From Chlorobium chlorochromatii (GTDB lineage Bacteria; Bacteroidota; Chlorobiia; Chlorobiales; Chlorobiaceae): a stretch of DNA of 45,703 bases. The stretch spans positions 7,601-53,303 of the forward strand of contig DYND01000010.1 in NCBI GenBank assembly GCA_020721255.1, given 5' to 3'. The stretch's first letter is position 1. Every line of letters begins with the position of its first letter. Under the pieces are notes generated by a model. The model did not search any database. It was not told where the DNA came from and saw only the letters and a program-made list of their open reading frames with translations. The position numbers and the translations under genes are program-made. This document shows positions 1 to 7,148 of this stretch, piece after piece.

Positions 1-14
1 GTTTATAGCAAGAG

Positions 15-776
15 GTCGCGCCCTTCGCGGGCGCGTGGATTGAAACACCTATTACGTTATCACCCTGCACGAAAAGCAGGTCGCGCCCTTCGCGGGCGCG
101 TGGATTGAAACTCAACCGCTGAGTTAAACCCATTACCCATACTGTTCGCGTCGCGCCCTTCGCGGGCGCGTGGATTGAAACATAATATTTGACAATGTGA
201 AAGATTGGGGTGGGTCGCGCCCTTCGCGGGCGCGTGGATTGAAACGTTCATCATAATTCATCCCTTTCTTAGAGATAAAGTCGCGCCCTTCGCGGGCGCG
301 TGGATTGAAACGCCTCCTATAAACCAACCGGTAGATATATATATAGTCGCGCCCTTCGCGGGCGCGTGGATTGAAACTTCACTCCCGGTATATTAATAGG
401 GGGTTGGTCAGTCGCGCCCTTCGCGGGCGCGTGGATTGAAACACCACCTACTAACAAAATGGTGTAATTGTGAAGTGGATCGCGCCCTTCGCGGGCGCGT
501 GGATTGAAACACTAGTAACGTGAGGTGTCGCAAATCAATGCAACACCGTCGCGCCCTTCGCGGGCGCGTGGATTGAAACGACAAAAAGTTTAAAACCGGC
601 ACTTCAAATAATCGTCGCGCCCTTCGCGGGCGCGTGGATTGAAACAGTTCATTGTACTTTGTCATCCCGTCGAACACGGTCGCGCCCTTCGCGGGCGCGT
701 GGATTGAAACTGAAGTGGAATATGTGTTTTTCTGGAAGCCCTGAGTCGCGCCCTTCGCGGGCGCGTGGATTGAAAC
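15..776 (+). CRISPR. CRISPR array, type I-C-like repeat, 12 repeats, truncated by the left window edge
   Basis: Twelve copies of a 32-base repeat begin at 15, 80, 150, 214, 280, 346, 411, 479, 548, 614, 679 and 745. The repeat starts GTCGCGCCC, has a GC-rich stem of GCGCCC with GGGCGC, and ends GGATTGAAAC. All copies read identical except the eighth (479), where the first base is A instead of G. Spacers are 32 to 38 bases, and none is seen twice. Bases 1-14 are the tail of another spacer, so the array continues to the left. The GAAAC end is the 3' side in type I-C, so the leader and cas genes should lie left of the window; no cas gene is present here. The last repeat (745-776) is not degenerate, which is unusual for a trailer end and suggests truncation. 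Short frames open across the array are artefacts of the repeat. Confidence 0.97.
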
Positions 777-893
777 TTGATGTTCGGCGCTCTCTCGGCT
801 TTGCGCGTGAGGCATCGCCCTCTTGTATTCGTTCCAGACAAGGTTCAGGTTATTGATATGCTGAATTTGATATATCTCTTGATAGATACCAAG
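777..893 (-). pseudogene. DNA methyltransferase remnant (copy A) abutting the CRISPR array
   Basis: Read on the minus strand, this stretch encodes a fragment with the core INNLNLVWNE, preceded by GIYQEIYQIQH and followed by KRAMPHAQSRES. The same core occurs in the remnant at 1685-1921, where it follows a recognisable methyltransferase PPYW motif. No start codon or longer frame is present. At the DNA level it forms a diverged direct repeat with the other copy: 787-862 matches 1685-1756, and the 17 bases 832-848 are identical to 1726-1742. It begins directly after the last CRISPR repeat. The methyltransferase assignment for this copy rests on its likeness to the other remnant, so it is an inference. 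Confidence 0.45.
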
Positions 894-939
894 ATTATAT
901 TTAGATTAGCGAAAGTTTTTTTATCAAGGAGGATTACTT

Positions 940-1200
940 ATGCCTGTTACTGCAAAGATTTTTATATCAGGGCGAAGTCAAGCCGTCCGAATACCGAAGG
1001 AGTTCCGTTTCGAGGGAAAAGAGGTCTTTATCCGTCGTGATGCAATTTCCGGCGATATCATTTTATCACACCATCCAGATTCATGGTCAGGGCTGTTTGA
1101 GCTTGATACAACAACTGAAGTATCTGCCGATTTTATGCAAGCTGACGATCGAACGCAGCCAGAGCAATTGCGAGATCCGTTTGAAGAGTGGACAGAATGA
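940..1200 (+). CDS. vapB: VapB-type antitoxin, AbrB/SpoVT fold
   Basis: This encodes an 86-residue antitoxin that would bind the downstream VapC toxin and repress the shared promoter. Residues 3-45 fit an AbrB/SpoVT swapped-hairpin DNA-binding domain: [20 protein letters not shown] is the typical VapB opening, with the SQAVR(I/L)P motif. The acidic C-terminal tail, ending DPFEEWTE, resembles the toxin-clamping tail of VapB proteins. An AAGGAGG ribosome site lies about 8 bases before the ATG, which fixes the start. Its stop overlaps the vapC start in an ATGA arrangement, indicating translational coupling. The pair lies between two methyltransferase remnants and next to a CRISPR array, in an accessory setting. 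Autoregulation is expected from the family, but I saw no clear operator. Confidence 0.9.
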   Translation: MPVTAKIFISGRSQAVRIPKEFRFEGKEVFIRRDAISGDIILSHHPDSWSGLFELDTTTEVSADFMQADDRTQPEQLRDPFEEWTE

Positions 1201-1610
1201 GCCTCTACATGCTGGATACGAATATTGCCAGTCATATTATCAAAGGGGACATTCCTCTTGTTCGTGAGAGGCTTGTTGCTGTACCAATACAACGTGTTGT
1301 AGTGTCATCGGTTACGCAGGCTGAATTACTCTATGGCTTGGCAAAACGCGCCTATCCAAAGGGTCTTACAGCCCGAGTCCATGAGTTTTTGATTCGGGTA
1401 AAAATATTGGCTTGGGATAAAGAGGTTGCCGTCTTCTATGGTGATCTTCGAGCCAAGTGTGAAACCGCAGGTGTAACGCTCTCACCACTTGACCTTATGA
1501 TTGCGGCTCATGCTCAGGCAGTCAATGCCGTTCTTGTCACAGGAGATAAAGCGTTTACCAGAGTCCCTGATCAGTTAATTATAGAAAATTGGACACTGTC
1601 ACCATACTGA
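1197..1610 (+). CDS. vapC: VapC-type PIN-domain ribonuclease toxin
   Basis: This is a 137-residue PIN-domain toxin, a Mg2+-dependent endoribonuclease; members of the family cut tRNA or rRNA. The conserved acidic residues of the fold are visible: D7 in YMLDTN, E43 in TQAELLYG, D99 in [11 protein letters not shown] and D117 in VTGDKAF. Length and motif spacing match VapC of the MvpT/FitB type. The ATG at 1197 overlaps the vapB stop. An in-frame ATG three codons earlier (1188) is less likely because SLYMLDTN is the usual N-terminus. The active site looks intact, so the toxin should be functional. The RNA target cannot be read from the sequence. Confidence 0.92.
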   Translation: MSLYMLDTNIASHIIKGDIPLVRERLVAVPIQRVVVSSVTQAELLYGLAKRAYPKGLTARVHEFLIRVKILAWDKEVAVFYGDLRAKCETAGVTLSPLDLMIAAHAQAVNAVLVTGDKAFTRVPDQLIIENWTLSPY

Positions 1611-1684
1611 TCATCATCTGGAACAATCCTGCAAGAATAATTCGTGGGATATTCGGAGGTACGGGAGATAGGCATCGCCGATGA

Positions 1685-1921
1685 GCGCTCTTTCTGCTCT
1701 TTGGTGCGTCGCCTTCTCGCATTCATTCCAGACAAGGTTCAGATTGTTGATGTAGCTTTCGTAACTCTCGTGAAAACCGCTCTGCTTCTCCGTCCCGTAG
1801 TCCTGAGCTGCCAGTACGGCGGTAAAGTGACAACAAGATGCACCGCCCTGTCAGCGAGAAGGTTCATCTGTCGGCTGTCGCCATGGATTATGGAGTGATG
1901 GCTCTTCAAGGTGCGGTTGAG
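1685..1921 (-). pseudogene. Site-specific DNA methyltransferase remnant (copy B), frameshifted
   Basis: On the minus strand, residues HGDSRQMNLLADRAVHLVVT followed by LPPYWQL resemble the N-terminal catalytic motif of N4-cytosine/N6-adenine methyltransferases (usually TSPPYW). After about 1804 the frame breaks. Reading on in the next frame gives DYGTEKQSGFHESYES and then INNLNLVWNEC, the expected continuation, so one base has been lost. The similarity ends near 1700, and the catalytic core and target-recognition region are absent. The usual Ser before PPY is Leu here. The gene is dead. It shares a diverged direct repeat with 787-862 on the other side of vapBC. Confidence 0.6.
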
Positions 1922-2089
1922 TGTCCGGGTTGTATTTATTCCATCTGGAATACTGAGAATAGAGTCCTGCTCTCCCATAAGGCGCAAAGCTTCACGTATA
2001 ACCTCGCTTGCAGAAGTATAAAGTCCTGACTTCACTTTTTGCCGAACCATTTCTTCAAGGAGCGGAGTCAGATTAACATTAATTGGCAT
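1739..2089 (-). pseudogene. ParD-like antitoxin N-terminus fused to the methyltransferase remnant
   Basis: An open frame of 116 codons starts with about 42 residues of a ribbon-helix-helix antitoxin of the ParD/CopG type: VNLTPLLEEMVRQKVKSGLY, then TSASEVIREALRLMGEQD. ParD proteins normally go on for another 35-40 residues that bind the ParE toxin. Here the frame instead runs into methyltransferase sequence from about residue 57 (position 1921) and then out of frame. No ParE gene follows. I read this as a recombination junction between two broken genes rather than a real fusion protein. The N-terminal DNA-binding part could still be made. No clear ribosome site precedes the ATG at 2089. Confidence 0.55.
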
Positions 2090-2410
2090 GACTTCATTTT
2101 TGGTTTCTCAAGCTATCACCGATAACTCACAATAACTCTGCTACTGGCAATTTCTACCAATTATTGAAAAAGATCAAATAACGTCAGTCTCTTTTTACGC
2201 TCCATTAGTCAAGCTTGAGAATGCCATCGCGGAGATAGGGAAAGCTCCCCATAATTGAGGCACTACCGGTGGTATTATCTAACTTTCCGAACACTTTACA
2301 CCGACGAGTGGTATATATTATAATAATAAAATAAGTTACTTGCTATCAGTGCGTATTTCGTCGCTATAAACATAGTTATATTAATAACTATGTCAAAAGG
2401 AGGTTAGCCT
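2090..2410. other. Gene-free stretch between toxin-antitoxin debris and a transposase fragment
   Basis: No convincing coding sequence was found on either strand over these 321 bases. The right half (2310-2400) is AT-rich and contains one strong hairpin at 2370-2393, listed separately. The left half may hold further decayed sequence, but nothing I can name. Confidence 0.5.
2370..2393. promoter_or_regulatory. Perfect 10-bp inverted repeat upstream of a small ORF
   Basis: ACATAGTTAT (2370-2379) pairs perfectly with ATAACTATGT (2384-2393) across a four-base ATTA loop. It lies 17 bases before a small open frame with a strong AAGGAGG site. It could be an operator, or part of the end of a mobile element. 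There is no T-tract, so it is not a typical terminator. Confidence 0.4.
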
Positions 2411-2548
2411 ATGGCTATTCGAGTCCATTATTTCAACAAAAAAACGGAGTCACCATACATATACGCGGCAGTCTCCGTCCACAGTCGTGCCCTTCGAAAA
2501 CGACGGATTACCTCCTTTTTTATGCGAGTTCGGTTTGTTCCGTTTTGA
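2411..2548 (+). pseudogene. Probable N-terminal fragment of an IS transposase, running into CRISPR-like DNA
   Basis: This 45-codon frame has an AAAAGGAGG ribosome site 7 bases before its ATG. The first 23 residues (MAIRVHYFNKKTESPYIYAA and the next three) resemble the opening of IS1634/IS4-type transposases, which often begin with a short beta-rich segment ending in Y-x-x-A-x-S. From residue 24 onwards the frame reads through the first CRISPR-like unit (2484) and is basic nonsense ending at TGA. The transposase assignment is a resemblance from memory and is weak. The abrupt change at about 2480 suggests a junction where the element was cut off. Confidence 0.35.
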
Positions 2549-2685
2549 GCGTCCCGCCCTTCGTTTGCGGGTGGACAGAAAACCAGATCCAACGCTCGAT
2601 ATCAGCGCTGAAAGACACAGTCGTGCCCTTCGAAAACGACGGATTATCCCCTTTTTTATGCAAGTTCGGTTTGTTCAGTTTTGAG
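2484..2685 (+). CRISPR. Degenerate (fossil) CRISPR-like units, three repeats
   Basis: Three segments start at 2484, 2551 and 2620, spaced 67 and 69 bases apart, inside the 64-70 base period of the live array at 15-776. Each keeps the core CGCCCTTCG or GTGCCCTTCG. The middle one (2551-2582) matches the live 32-base repeat at about 25 positions, including GTGGA and GAAA at its end. The outer two (2484 and 2620) match mainly in the first half plus GGATT. All three keep a hairpin: GTCGT with ACGAC in the outer ones, CCCGC with GCGGG in the middle one. The intervals are 34-37 bases. The unit at 2482-2549 is nearly the same as 2618-2685, spacer included, so one unit was duplicated. No cas genes are nearby. 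Confidence 0.6.
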
Positions 2686-2720
2686 GCATATCAACAAAGC
2701 GGATTTCCCGGTAAATTGAT

Positions 2721-2747
2721 AATGCCCCGCTGCTGTGGCGGGGCATT
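2721..2747 (-). terminator. Hairpin downstream of the rhomboid gene
   Basis: AATGCCCCGC (2721-2730) pairs perfectly over 10 bp with 2738-2747, leaving a 7-base loop. It lies 38 bases beyond the stop of the minus-strand rhomboid gene, so it probably ends the mltG-pgk-rhomboid transcript. The tract after it is AT-rich but lacks a long T-run, so termination may be imperfect. Confidence 0.6.
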
Positions 2748-2784
2748 AATCAAGTCAAAAAGCTTCGTAAACCGTAAGAGTTTT

Positions 2785-3630
2785 CTACACCTTACCACTT
2801 GCTTTCAGCAGCTTGCGGCGCTCCTCGGGAGTGAGCGATGCGTACCCTTGTGCAGAAATTTTATCAAGAATAGCATCAATTTCTGCTTCGGTGACTTTTG
2901 ATGGTGGTGGTGCCACTTTGTTCTGAGTATGAAGTCGCGGGGCACTTCTCTTTTTCAGCAGATCATTAACTTTCTCAGTCACATCAGAAATTGTTTCCGA
3001 AAGTGAAAAATTTGCAAAATCAGCTCGTTTAATCGAGATGTAAATAAACCCGATCAACATGCCACCGAGATGCGCAAAGTGCGCAATATTGCTGCCACTG
3101 CCCATCGAACGACTGCCAAAGCCGGAAATAAATTCAATAAGCGCATATCCCGCAATAAAATACTTTGCCTTCACGGGAAAGAGGAAATAGAGAAATATGT
3201 ACCGGTTTGGAAACATCATCCCAAACGCAAGCAAAACGCCGTAAATAGCGCCCGATGCCCCAACTGTTGGGTATATATCCCCAATGGTTGCCAGCAGGTT
3301 GATGATTGCAGCGCCAATCCCGCACACAAAATAGTAGATGTTGAACTGCTTTGTGCCCCAGTGGTTCTCAATTTCAGCGCCAAACATCCAGAGCGCAAAC
3401 ATGTTGAAAAAGAGGTGTGTCATTCCTCCATGCAGAAACATGTAGGTTACTGGCTGCCATAGTCTGAAATTTTCTGAACCGATTGGCCACAACGAAGCGA
3501 ATGCCGAAAGCGCGGCACCAAAAGGTGTCATCTGAAGCAGAAAAACAGCAACATTGATGAGAATAATAGTCTTGATAGCCGGGGGCATAACTTGAAAACC
3601 CCCGGGGCTGTATGGTTGGGATTGGTTCAT
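2785..3630 (-). CDS. Rhomboid-family intramembrane serine protease
   Basis: This 281-residue integral membrane protein should cleave substrate transmembrane helices within the inner membrane. The family signature is complete: HGGMTHLFFNMFALWMFG (about 67-84), the catalytic serine S126 in TVGASGAIYG, and the catalytic histidine H187 in AHFAHLGG. Six hydrophobic segments span about 20-210. The C-terminal 70 residues are hydrophilic and end in a motif, LTPEERRKLL, of a type seen in other rhomboids. An AGAGGAA site precedes the ATG. It is the last gene of the minus-strand group, 21 bases after pgk. The natural substrate cannot be inferred. Confidence 0.93.
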   Translation of the reverse strand: MNQSQPYSPGGFQVMPPAIKTIILINVAVFLLQMTPFGAALSAFASLWPIGSENFRLWQPVTYMFLHGGMTHLFFNMFALWMFGAEIENHWGTKQFNIYYFVCGIGAAIINLLATIGDIYPTVGASGAIYGVLLAFGMMFPNRYIFLYFLFPVKAKYFIAGYALIEFISGFGSRSMGSGSNIAHFAHLGGMLIGFIYISIKRADFANFSLSETISDVTEKVNDLLKKRSAPRLHTQNKVAPPPSKVTEAEIDAILDKISAQGYASLTPEERRKLLKASGKV

Positions 3631-3651
3631 TTCCTCTGGTATAGTTTCTCT

Positions 3652-4845
3652 TTAATCGTTAAGCGCAGAGATGCCTGGCAAATCCTTTCCTTCAAGGAAT
3701 TCAAGACTTGCACCGCCACCGGTTGAAATGTGTGTCATCTCATTCGCCAAACCGGCTTTTGCAATTGCTGCCGCTGAATCGCCACCGCCGATAATGGTTG
3801 TTGCGCCTTTTGCGGTTGCTTCGGCAAGAGCCTTCGCTACAGCCATGGTGCCATTGGCAAAATTATCAATTTCAAAAACACCCATCGGCCCATTCCACAG
3901 CACGGTTCGTGCAGAAAGAATTTCCTGGCGATAAAGCTCAGCAGTCTCTGGACCAATATCAACGCCAATCATATCCGCTGGCATACTGGTAATTTTGTCG
4001 GCGTAAAAGTCAACATCACCTGAAACGGCTGGAGCAAGTACCACATCCGTAGGCAGGAGCAGCTTAATGCCTTTGTTTTTTGCCTGTTCGAGAATTTCAA
4101 GAGCGAGTTCGATTTTGCTCTCTTCAACCAGCGATTTACCAACTTCATAGCCTTGAGCCTTAAAAAAGGTGAAAACCATAGCGCCACCAATCAGTACAGT
4201 ATCAACCTTTTTAAAAAGGTTCTCAAGAACATCAATTTTCCCCGATATTTTCGATCCGCCAAGAATAGCAACAAATGGACGTTCTGGTTCCTGCAGTGCT
4301 TTACCTAAGTAGAGCAGTTCGCGCTCAATTAAAAATCCTGCCACTGCAGTCTGCACATAATGGGTAATGCCCTCTGTGGAAGCGTGCGCACGGTGTGCCG
4401 TACCAAAAGCATCATTCACATACACTTCACCAAGTGATGCAAGCTCTTTTGAGAAATCAGGATCATTAGCCTCCTCTTCAGCATGGAAGCGGAGATTCTC
4501 AAGTAACAGCACTTCACCGTCCTGCATGGCAAGCACCTGCTGCATCACCTCTGTACCAACACAATCTTTAGCCATCGTTACCGGCGAGTCAATTAACTCA
4601 GCAAGTCGAGTGGCTACGGGAGAGAGCGAATACTCCATATTCACTTTTCCTTTCGGTCTGCCAAGGTGCGACATTAAAATCAAGCGACCACCATCTTCAA
4701 GCACTTTCTTGATTGATGGGAGTGACTCTACAATTCGTTTGTCGTCGGTAATCTTTTTGTGCTCATCAAGAGGTACATTGAAATCAACACGCATCAACAC
4801 CCGCTTACCTTGGGTTGATATGTCCGACAAGCTTTTTTTCTGCAT
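3652..4845 (-). CDS. pgk: Phosphoglycerate kinase
   Basis: This is a 397-residue cytosolic enzyme that interconverts 1,3-bisphosphoglycerate plus ADP with 3-phosphoglycerate plus ATP. In an autotrophic green sulfur bacterium it would work mainly in the gluconeogenic direction, drawing carbon from the reductive TCA cycle. Both lobes are present: RVDFNVPLD near residue 20 and SHLGRPKG near 60 (substrate binding), GGSKISGKI near 196 (hinge and nucleotide lobe), then [16 protein letters not shown] and [13 protein letters not shown] at the C-terminus. Length is normal for bacteria. It lies between mltG (109-base gap) and the rhomboid gene on the same strand. Confidence 0.98.
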   Translation of the reverse strand: MQKKSLSDISTQGKRVLMRVDFNVPLDEHKKITDDKRIVESLPSIKKVLEDGGRLILMSHLGRPKGKVNMEYSLSPVATRLAELIDSPVTMAKDCVGTEVMQQVLAMQDGEVLLLENLRFHAEEEANDPDFSKELASLGEVYVNDAFGTAHRAHASTEGITHYVQTAVAGFLIERELLYLGKALQEPERPFVAILGGSKISGKIDVLENLFKKVDTVLIGGAMVFTFFKAQGYEVGKSLVEESKIELALEILEQAKNKGIKLLLPTDVVLAPAVSGDVDFYADKITSMPADMIGVDIGPETAELYRQEILSARTVLWNGPMGVFEIDNFANGTMAVAKALAEATAKGATTIIGGGDSAAAIAKAGLANEMTHISTGGGASLEFLEGKDLPGISALND

Positions 4846-4954
4846 TGCTTCTATGATTAGTTAAAAAAATATTCGCGTTTATAATGCTTATAATAGGAAA
4901 TATAATTAACACGCTGAACAGTCAGATGCTTGGTATTCTTCACTTTCAGTGGTA

Positions 4955-6025
4955 TCAGTTGTTCCGTGCACTTCTATATTTTGCGATATTGCGGGCATGT
5001 TCCGCCAGCGATACGGCAAAATAGTGCCCACCTTTACCTGTTGCAACAAAATAAAGAAATTGTGTCTCTGCAGGATAAAGCACCGCGAGAATTGATGCTT
5101 TCCCTGGGTTGCAGATGGGACCTGGCGGCAATCCCTTATGGCGATAGGTGTTGTAAGGGGAATCAGCCTTCAGGTCTTTGTAGTAGAGCCGTCGAGCGGT
5201 GCCGCCAAGTGCATACTGTACGGTTGGGTCGGCTTGCAGGCGCATCCCTTTTTGTAATCGGTTCAGATAAACGCTTGCCACAAAAGGTTTTTCAGCATTC
5301 AGCGGTGTCTCCGCCTCCACAATTGACGCAATCGTCAGTAACGCAGTGGTCGTTAATCCTTGTCGTGCTGCAATATTTTTAAGGCTGTCGGCATAAAAGT
5401 GTTTAAATCGCCCAATAAGAAATCCAGCGGACTCTTCTGGCGTGCTTGCCCAGACAAAGTTATACGTTCCAGGGAAAAGATAGCCTTCAGCATTACGGGC
5501 GTTAATGCCATGCTTTGCAAGCAGTTTCTTGTCTGATACTGCTGCCATGAAAGCCGTGGAATCCATGTCAAGTTTCCGCGCCAATATGTTGGCAATACGG
5601 GTGAGATCAAGCCCTTCCGGCAGGGTAACGCGCACCTCATCCTGCGGGTGGCTGTGCAGGTAATACAGGAGCCCCAAGTTCGACATTCTCGGTGGTATAA
5701 CATATCGCCCGGGTTTAATGCGGTGCACTTTTGGTACAATGCTTGCCGTTACCAGCGTTGGCCATCTCTCTTGAATTGTGCCGTTGCGGTGCATTTCTGC
5801 AAGAATGGTTCTAAACCCCATCCCGCGATGCACAACCAGGCGAGTAGTTTTTGTTGAAGTGTTGATACCCGGCAGAAACAGGAATAAAAGTAACGCAGAA
5901 AGAACGATAATGCCGATACCAGACAAGAGCGGGTTAAGGCGACTATGGCGACGATGTTTTTTGGATATCATAATGGTTCGAAAAGCGTTCAGGTAGTCTG
6001 GCTGCCCTGCTGCTTGTTTTTCCAC
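4955..6025 (-). CDS. mltG: Endolytic murein transglycosylase MltG (YceG-like)
   Basis: This inner-membrane enzyme cuts nascent glycan strands within the chain and is thought to set strand length. It has a basic N-terminus (KKHRRHSRLN), one transmembrane helix at about 35-52, a LysM-like region (RPTLV to PQDEVRVTLPEG), then the YceG catalytic domain with EGYLFPGTY and SIVEAET, in which E237 is the expected catalytic glutamate. The C-terminal LQADPTVQYAL and SPYNTYRHKGLPPGPICNPG are hallmarks of the family. The start is uncertain. The GTG at 6025 overlaps the chorismate mutase gene by 37 bases, while an in-frame ATG at 5971 (MISKKHRR) would also give a complete protein and lies after that gene's stop. 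Confidence 0.93.
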   Translation of the reverse strand: MEKQAAGQPDYLNAFRTIMISKKHRRHSRLNPLLSGIGIIVLSALLLFLFLPGINTSTKTTRLVVHRGMGFRTILAEMHRNGTIQERWPTLVTASIVPKVHRIKPGRYVIPPRMSNLGLLYYLHSHPQDEVRVTLPEGLDLTRIANILARKLDMDSTAFMAAVSDKKLLAKHGINARNAEGYLFPGTYNFVWASTPEESAGFLIGRFKHFYADSLKNIAARQGLTTTALLTIASIVEAETPLNAEKPFVASVYLNRLQKGMRLQADPTVQYALGGTARRLYYKDLKADSPYNTYRHKGLPPGPICNPGKASILAVLYPAETQFLYFVATGKGGHYFAVSLAEHARNIAKYRSARNN

Positions 6026-6318
6026 TCATGCTGAAAAAGGCGGCTCTCTTCAATAATGCAACGATAGATTTTTTCAAGAGCATGAGCTTTCAAAGGAGAG
6101 TCCGCATGGCTCAACACATTGTGCAGCACCACTTTTTCCCGTTCGGGCTGCAGAACCTCTTCTCCGATTCTCAACTTTAATGCGCTGATATTCTGGGCAC
6201 ATTCCAACCGTTCACAAAGAAGCGTCGAGAGTTGCTGATCAATGGCATCAATTTTTTTTCTCCATTCGTCAAGTTCTTTCCAATGCTCTGTTTTGTTCTC
6301 GATGCTGTCGGACATCAT
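5989..6318 (-). CDS. Chorismate mutase, AroQ type
   Basis: This 109-residue all-helical protein should convert chorismate to prephenate for phenylalanine and tyrosine synthesis. The AroQ pattern is visible: LDEWRKKIDAIDQQLSTLL (helix 1 with the conserved Arg and the ID-x-(I/L)-D-x2-(I/L) signature), ERLECAQNISALKLRIG (conserved Arg and Lys), PEREKVVLHNV, and a third helix with IYRCIIEESRLFQHEW. It is free-standing, without a prephenate dehydratase or DAHP synthase domain. Two adjacent ATGs (6318, 6315) could start it. It is the promoter-proximal gene of the minus-strand group and faces away from the mraZ cluster. Confidence 0.85.
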   Translation of the reverse strand: MMSDSIENKTEHWKELDEWRKKIDAIDQQLSTLLCERLECAQNISALKLRIGEEVLQPEREKVVLHNVLSHADSPLKAHALEKIYRCIIEESRLFQHEWKNKQQGSQTT

Positions 6319-6672
6319 GATGACGGTGGTTAAGGGTGTGTAAAAAATTCTCTTTTAAGTTTACTCTGTTATAGTAATGCTTTTTACCGTTGGGTTCAAT
6401 GAATTTACGGGTTCTGAACACCCTTCAATCCAGAGTAATCGTTTTGTTTTCATAAGGTTGAGCGTGCGTAAAATACGTATCAAGCCAGACTGTTAAAAAT
6501 AGCCAACTATTTTTTTAGTGCATCCTTTTTTTATACATTTTCGAGTGGCAAAAAATGGTAAAAAATGGAGCTTGACTCCTTATCCAGCTCTTTTTTTGAC
6601 AGCCTCAGGCAAAGTAAAGGGTTGAAAGGGAGTGATTATTTCCAAAATGTTGGCGGCACAGGAAACACGACA
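6319..6672. promoter_or_regulatory. Divergent intergenic region between chorismate mutase and mraZ
   Basis: This 354-base region separates two divergent transcripts and must hold promoters for both. It is AT-rich towards the mraZ side. TATACAT at 6532-6538 is a possible -10 for the cell-wall cluster, but no good -35 sits at the right distance. The iterated TGG boxes at 6546-6568 are listed separately. An in-frame ATG at 6565 would extend MraZ by 36 residues, but these do not belong to the family, so I treat 6565-6672 as 5' leader. Confidence 0.5.
6546..6568 (+). promoter_or_regulatory. Candidate MraZ operator: three TGG boxes at 10-bp spacing
   Basis: TGG occurs at 6546, 6556 and 6566, each pair separated by seven bases that are almost all A, so the boxes repeat every 10 bp on one face of the helix. 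MraZ is known to bind iterated TGGG-like or GTG-like boxes upstream of its own gene. The array sits 105 bases before the mraZ start, just after a possible -10 (6532-6538). This points to autoregulation of the whole cluster. Confidence 0.5.
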
Positions 6673-7143
6673 ATGGCTGGGTTTATAGGAAAAGAGCGAC
6701 ATGCCGTTGATGAAAAAGGTCGATTGATGATTCCAGTCAAGTTCCGTCGGAAGTTTGGGCAGAATCTTTCATCGCCTCTTAATGAAGAATTCAATGAGCA
6801 TATTGATTCCCTTTATATAATAAAAACGCCCGATCGTTCGCTTGAGCTGTATGAGCCATTTGTCTGGAACGATATGCGCAAAAGTATTTCGGCGTTGTCC
6901 GATTTTAACCCGGAAGAGCGCTTGTTGAAAATGTTGATGTATGAAAGCCTTGAAGTTGTTGAGCTTGATCGTCAAGGTAGAGTTGCGCTATCGCGGGAGT
7001 TTCTTGATCATGCGGGAATTACAAAGGATGTTGTGATTATCGGGGCAGATACAAAGATGATTATTTGGGAGCCGGAGTGCCTTGCAACTCTTTTGCAGGA
7101 GAGTGCTTCTCGCTTTGCATCACTTGCGGGCAGGTATTTTTAA
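6673..7143 (+). CDS. mraZ: Transcriptional regulator MraZ
   Basis: This 156-residue protein has two SpoVT/AbrB-like MraZ domains and, in bacteria studied, binds repeats upstream of its own gene to control the dcw cluster. The opening GFIGKERHAVDEKGRLMIP contains the conserved DxKGR motif; the second domain carries ELDRQGRVALSREF with the same D/ExxGR pattern. The start at 6673 is chosen because GFIGK matches the usual N-terminus and AGGAAA lies about 9 bases upstream; the longer frame from 6565 adds foreign sequence. The gene is first in the cluster, followed by rsmH after 5 bases. Confidence 0.95.
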   Translation: MAGFIGKERHAVDEKGRLMIPVKFRRKFGQNLSSPLNEEFNEHIDSLYIIKTPDRSLELYEPFVWNDMRKSISALSDFNPEERLLKMLMYESLEVVELDRQGRVALSREFLDHAGITKDVVIIGADTKMIIWEPECLATLLQESASRFASLAGRYF

Positions 7144-7148
7144 CCCAC

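Noticed and set aside
60-856. Several open frames of 60-135 codons across the CRISPR array on both strands
   Set aside because: They only translate the repeat (recurrent FNPRAREGRD, APFAGAWIET and similar), and have no gene-like content.
940-1610. vapBC as part of the CRISPR machinery
   Set aside because: Both proteins are standard VapB and VapC with no Cas features; proximity alone does not support a joint function.
6565-6672. N-terminal extension of MraZ starting at 6565
   Set aside because: It adds 36 residues foreign to the family and would overlap the TGG boxes; the start at 6673 gives the conserved opening.
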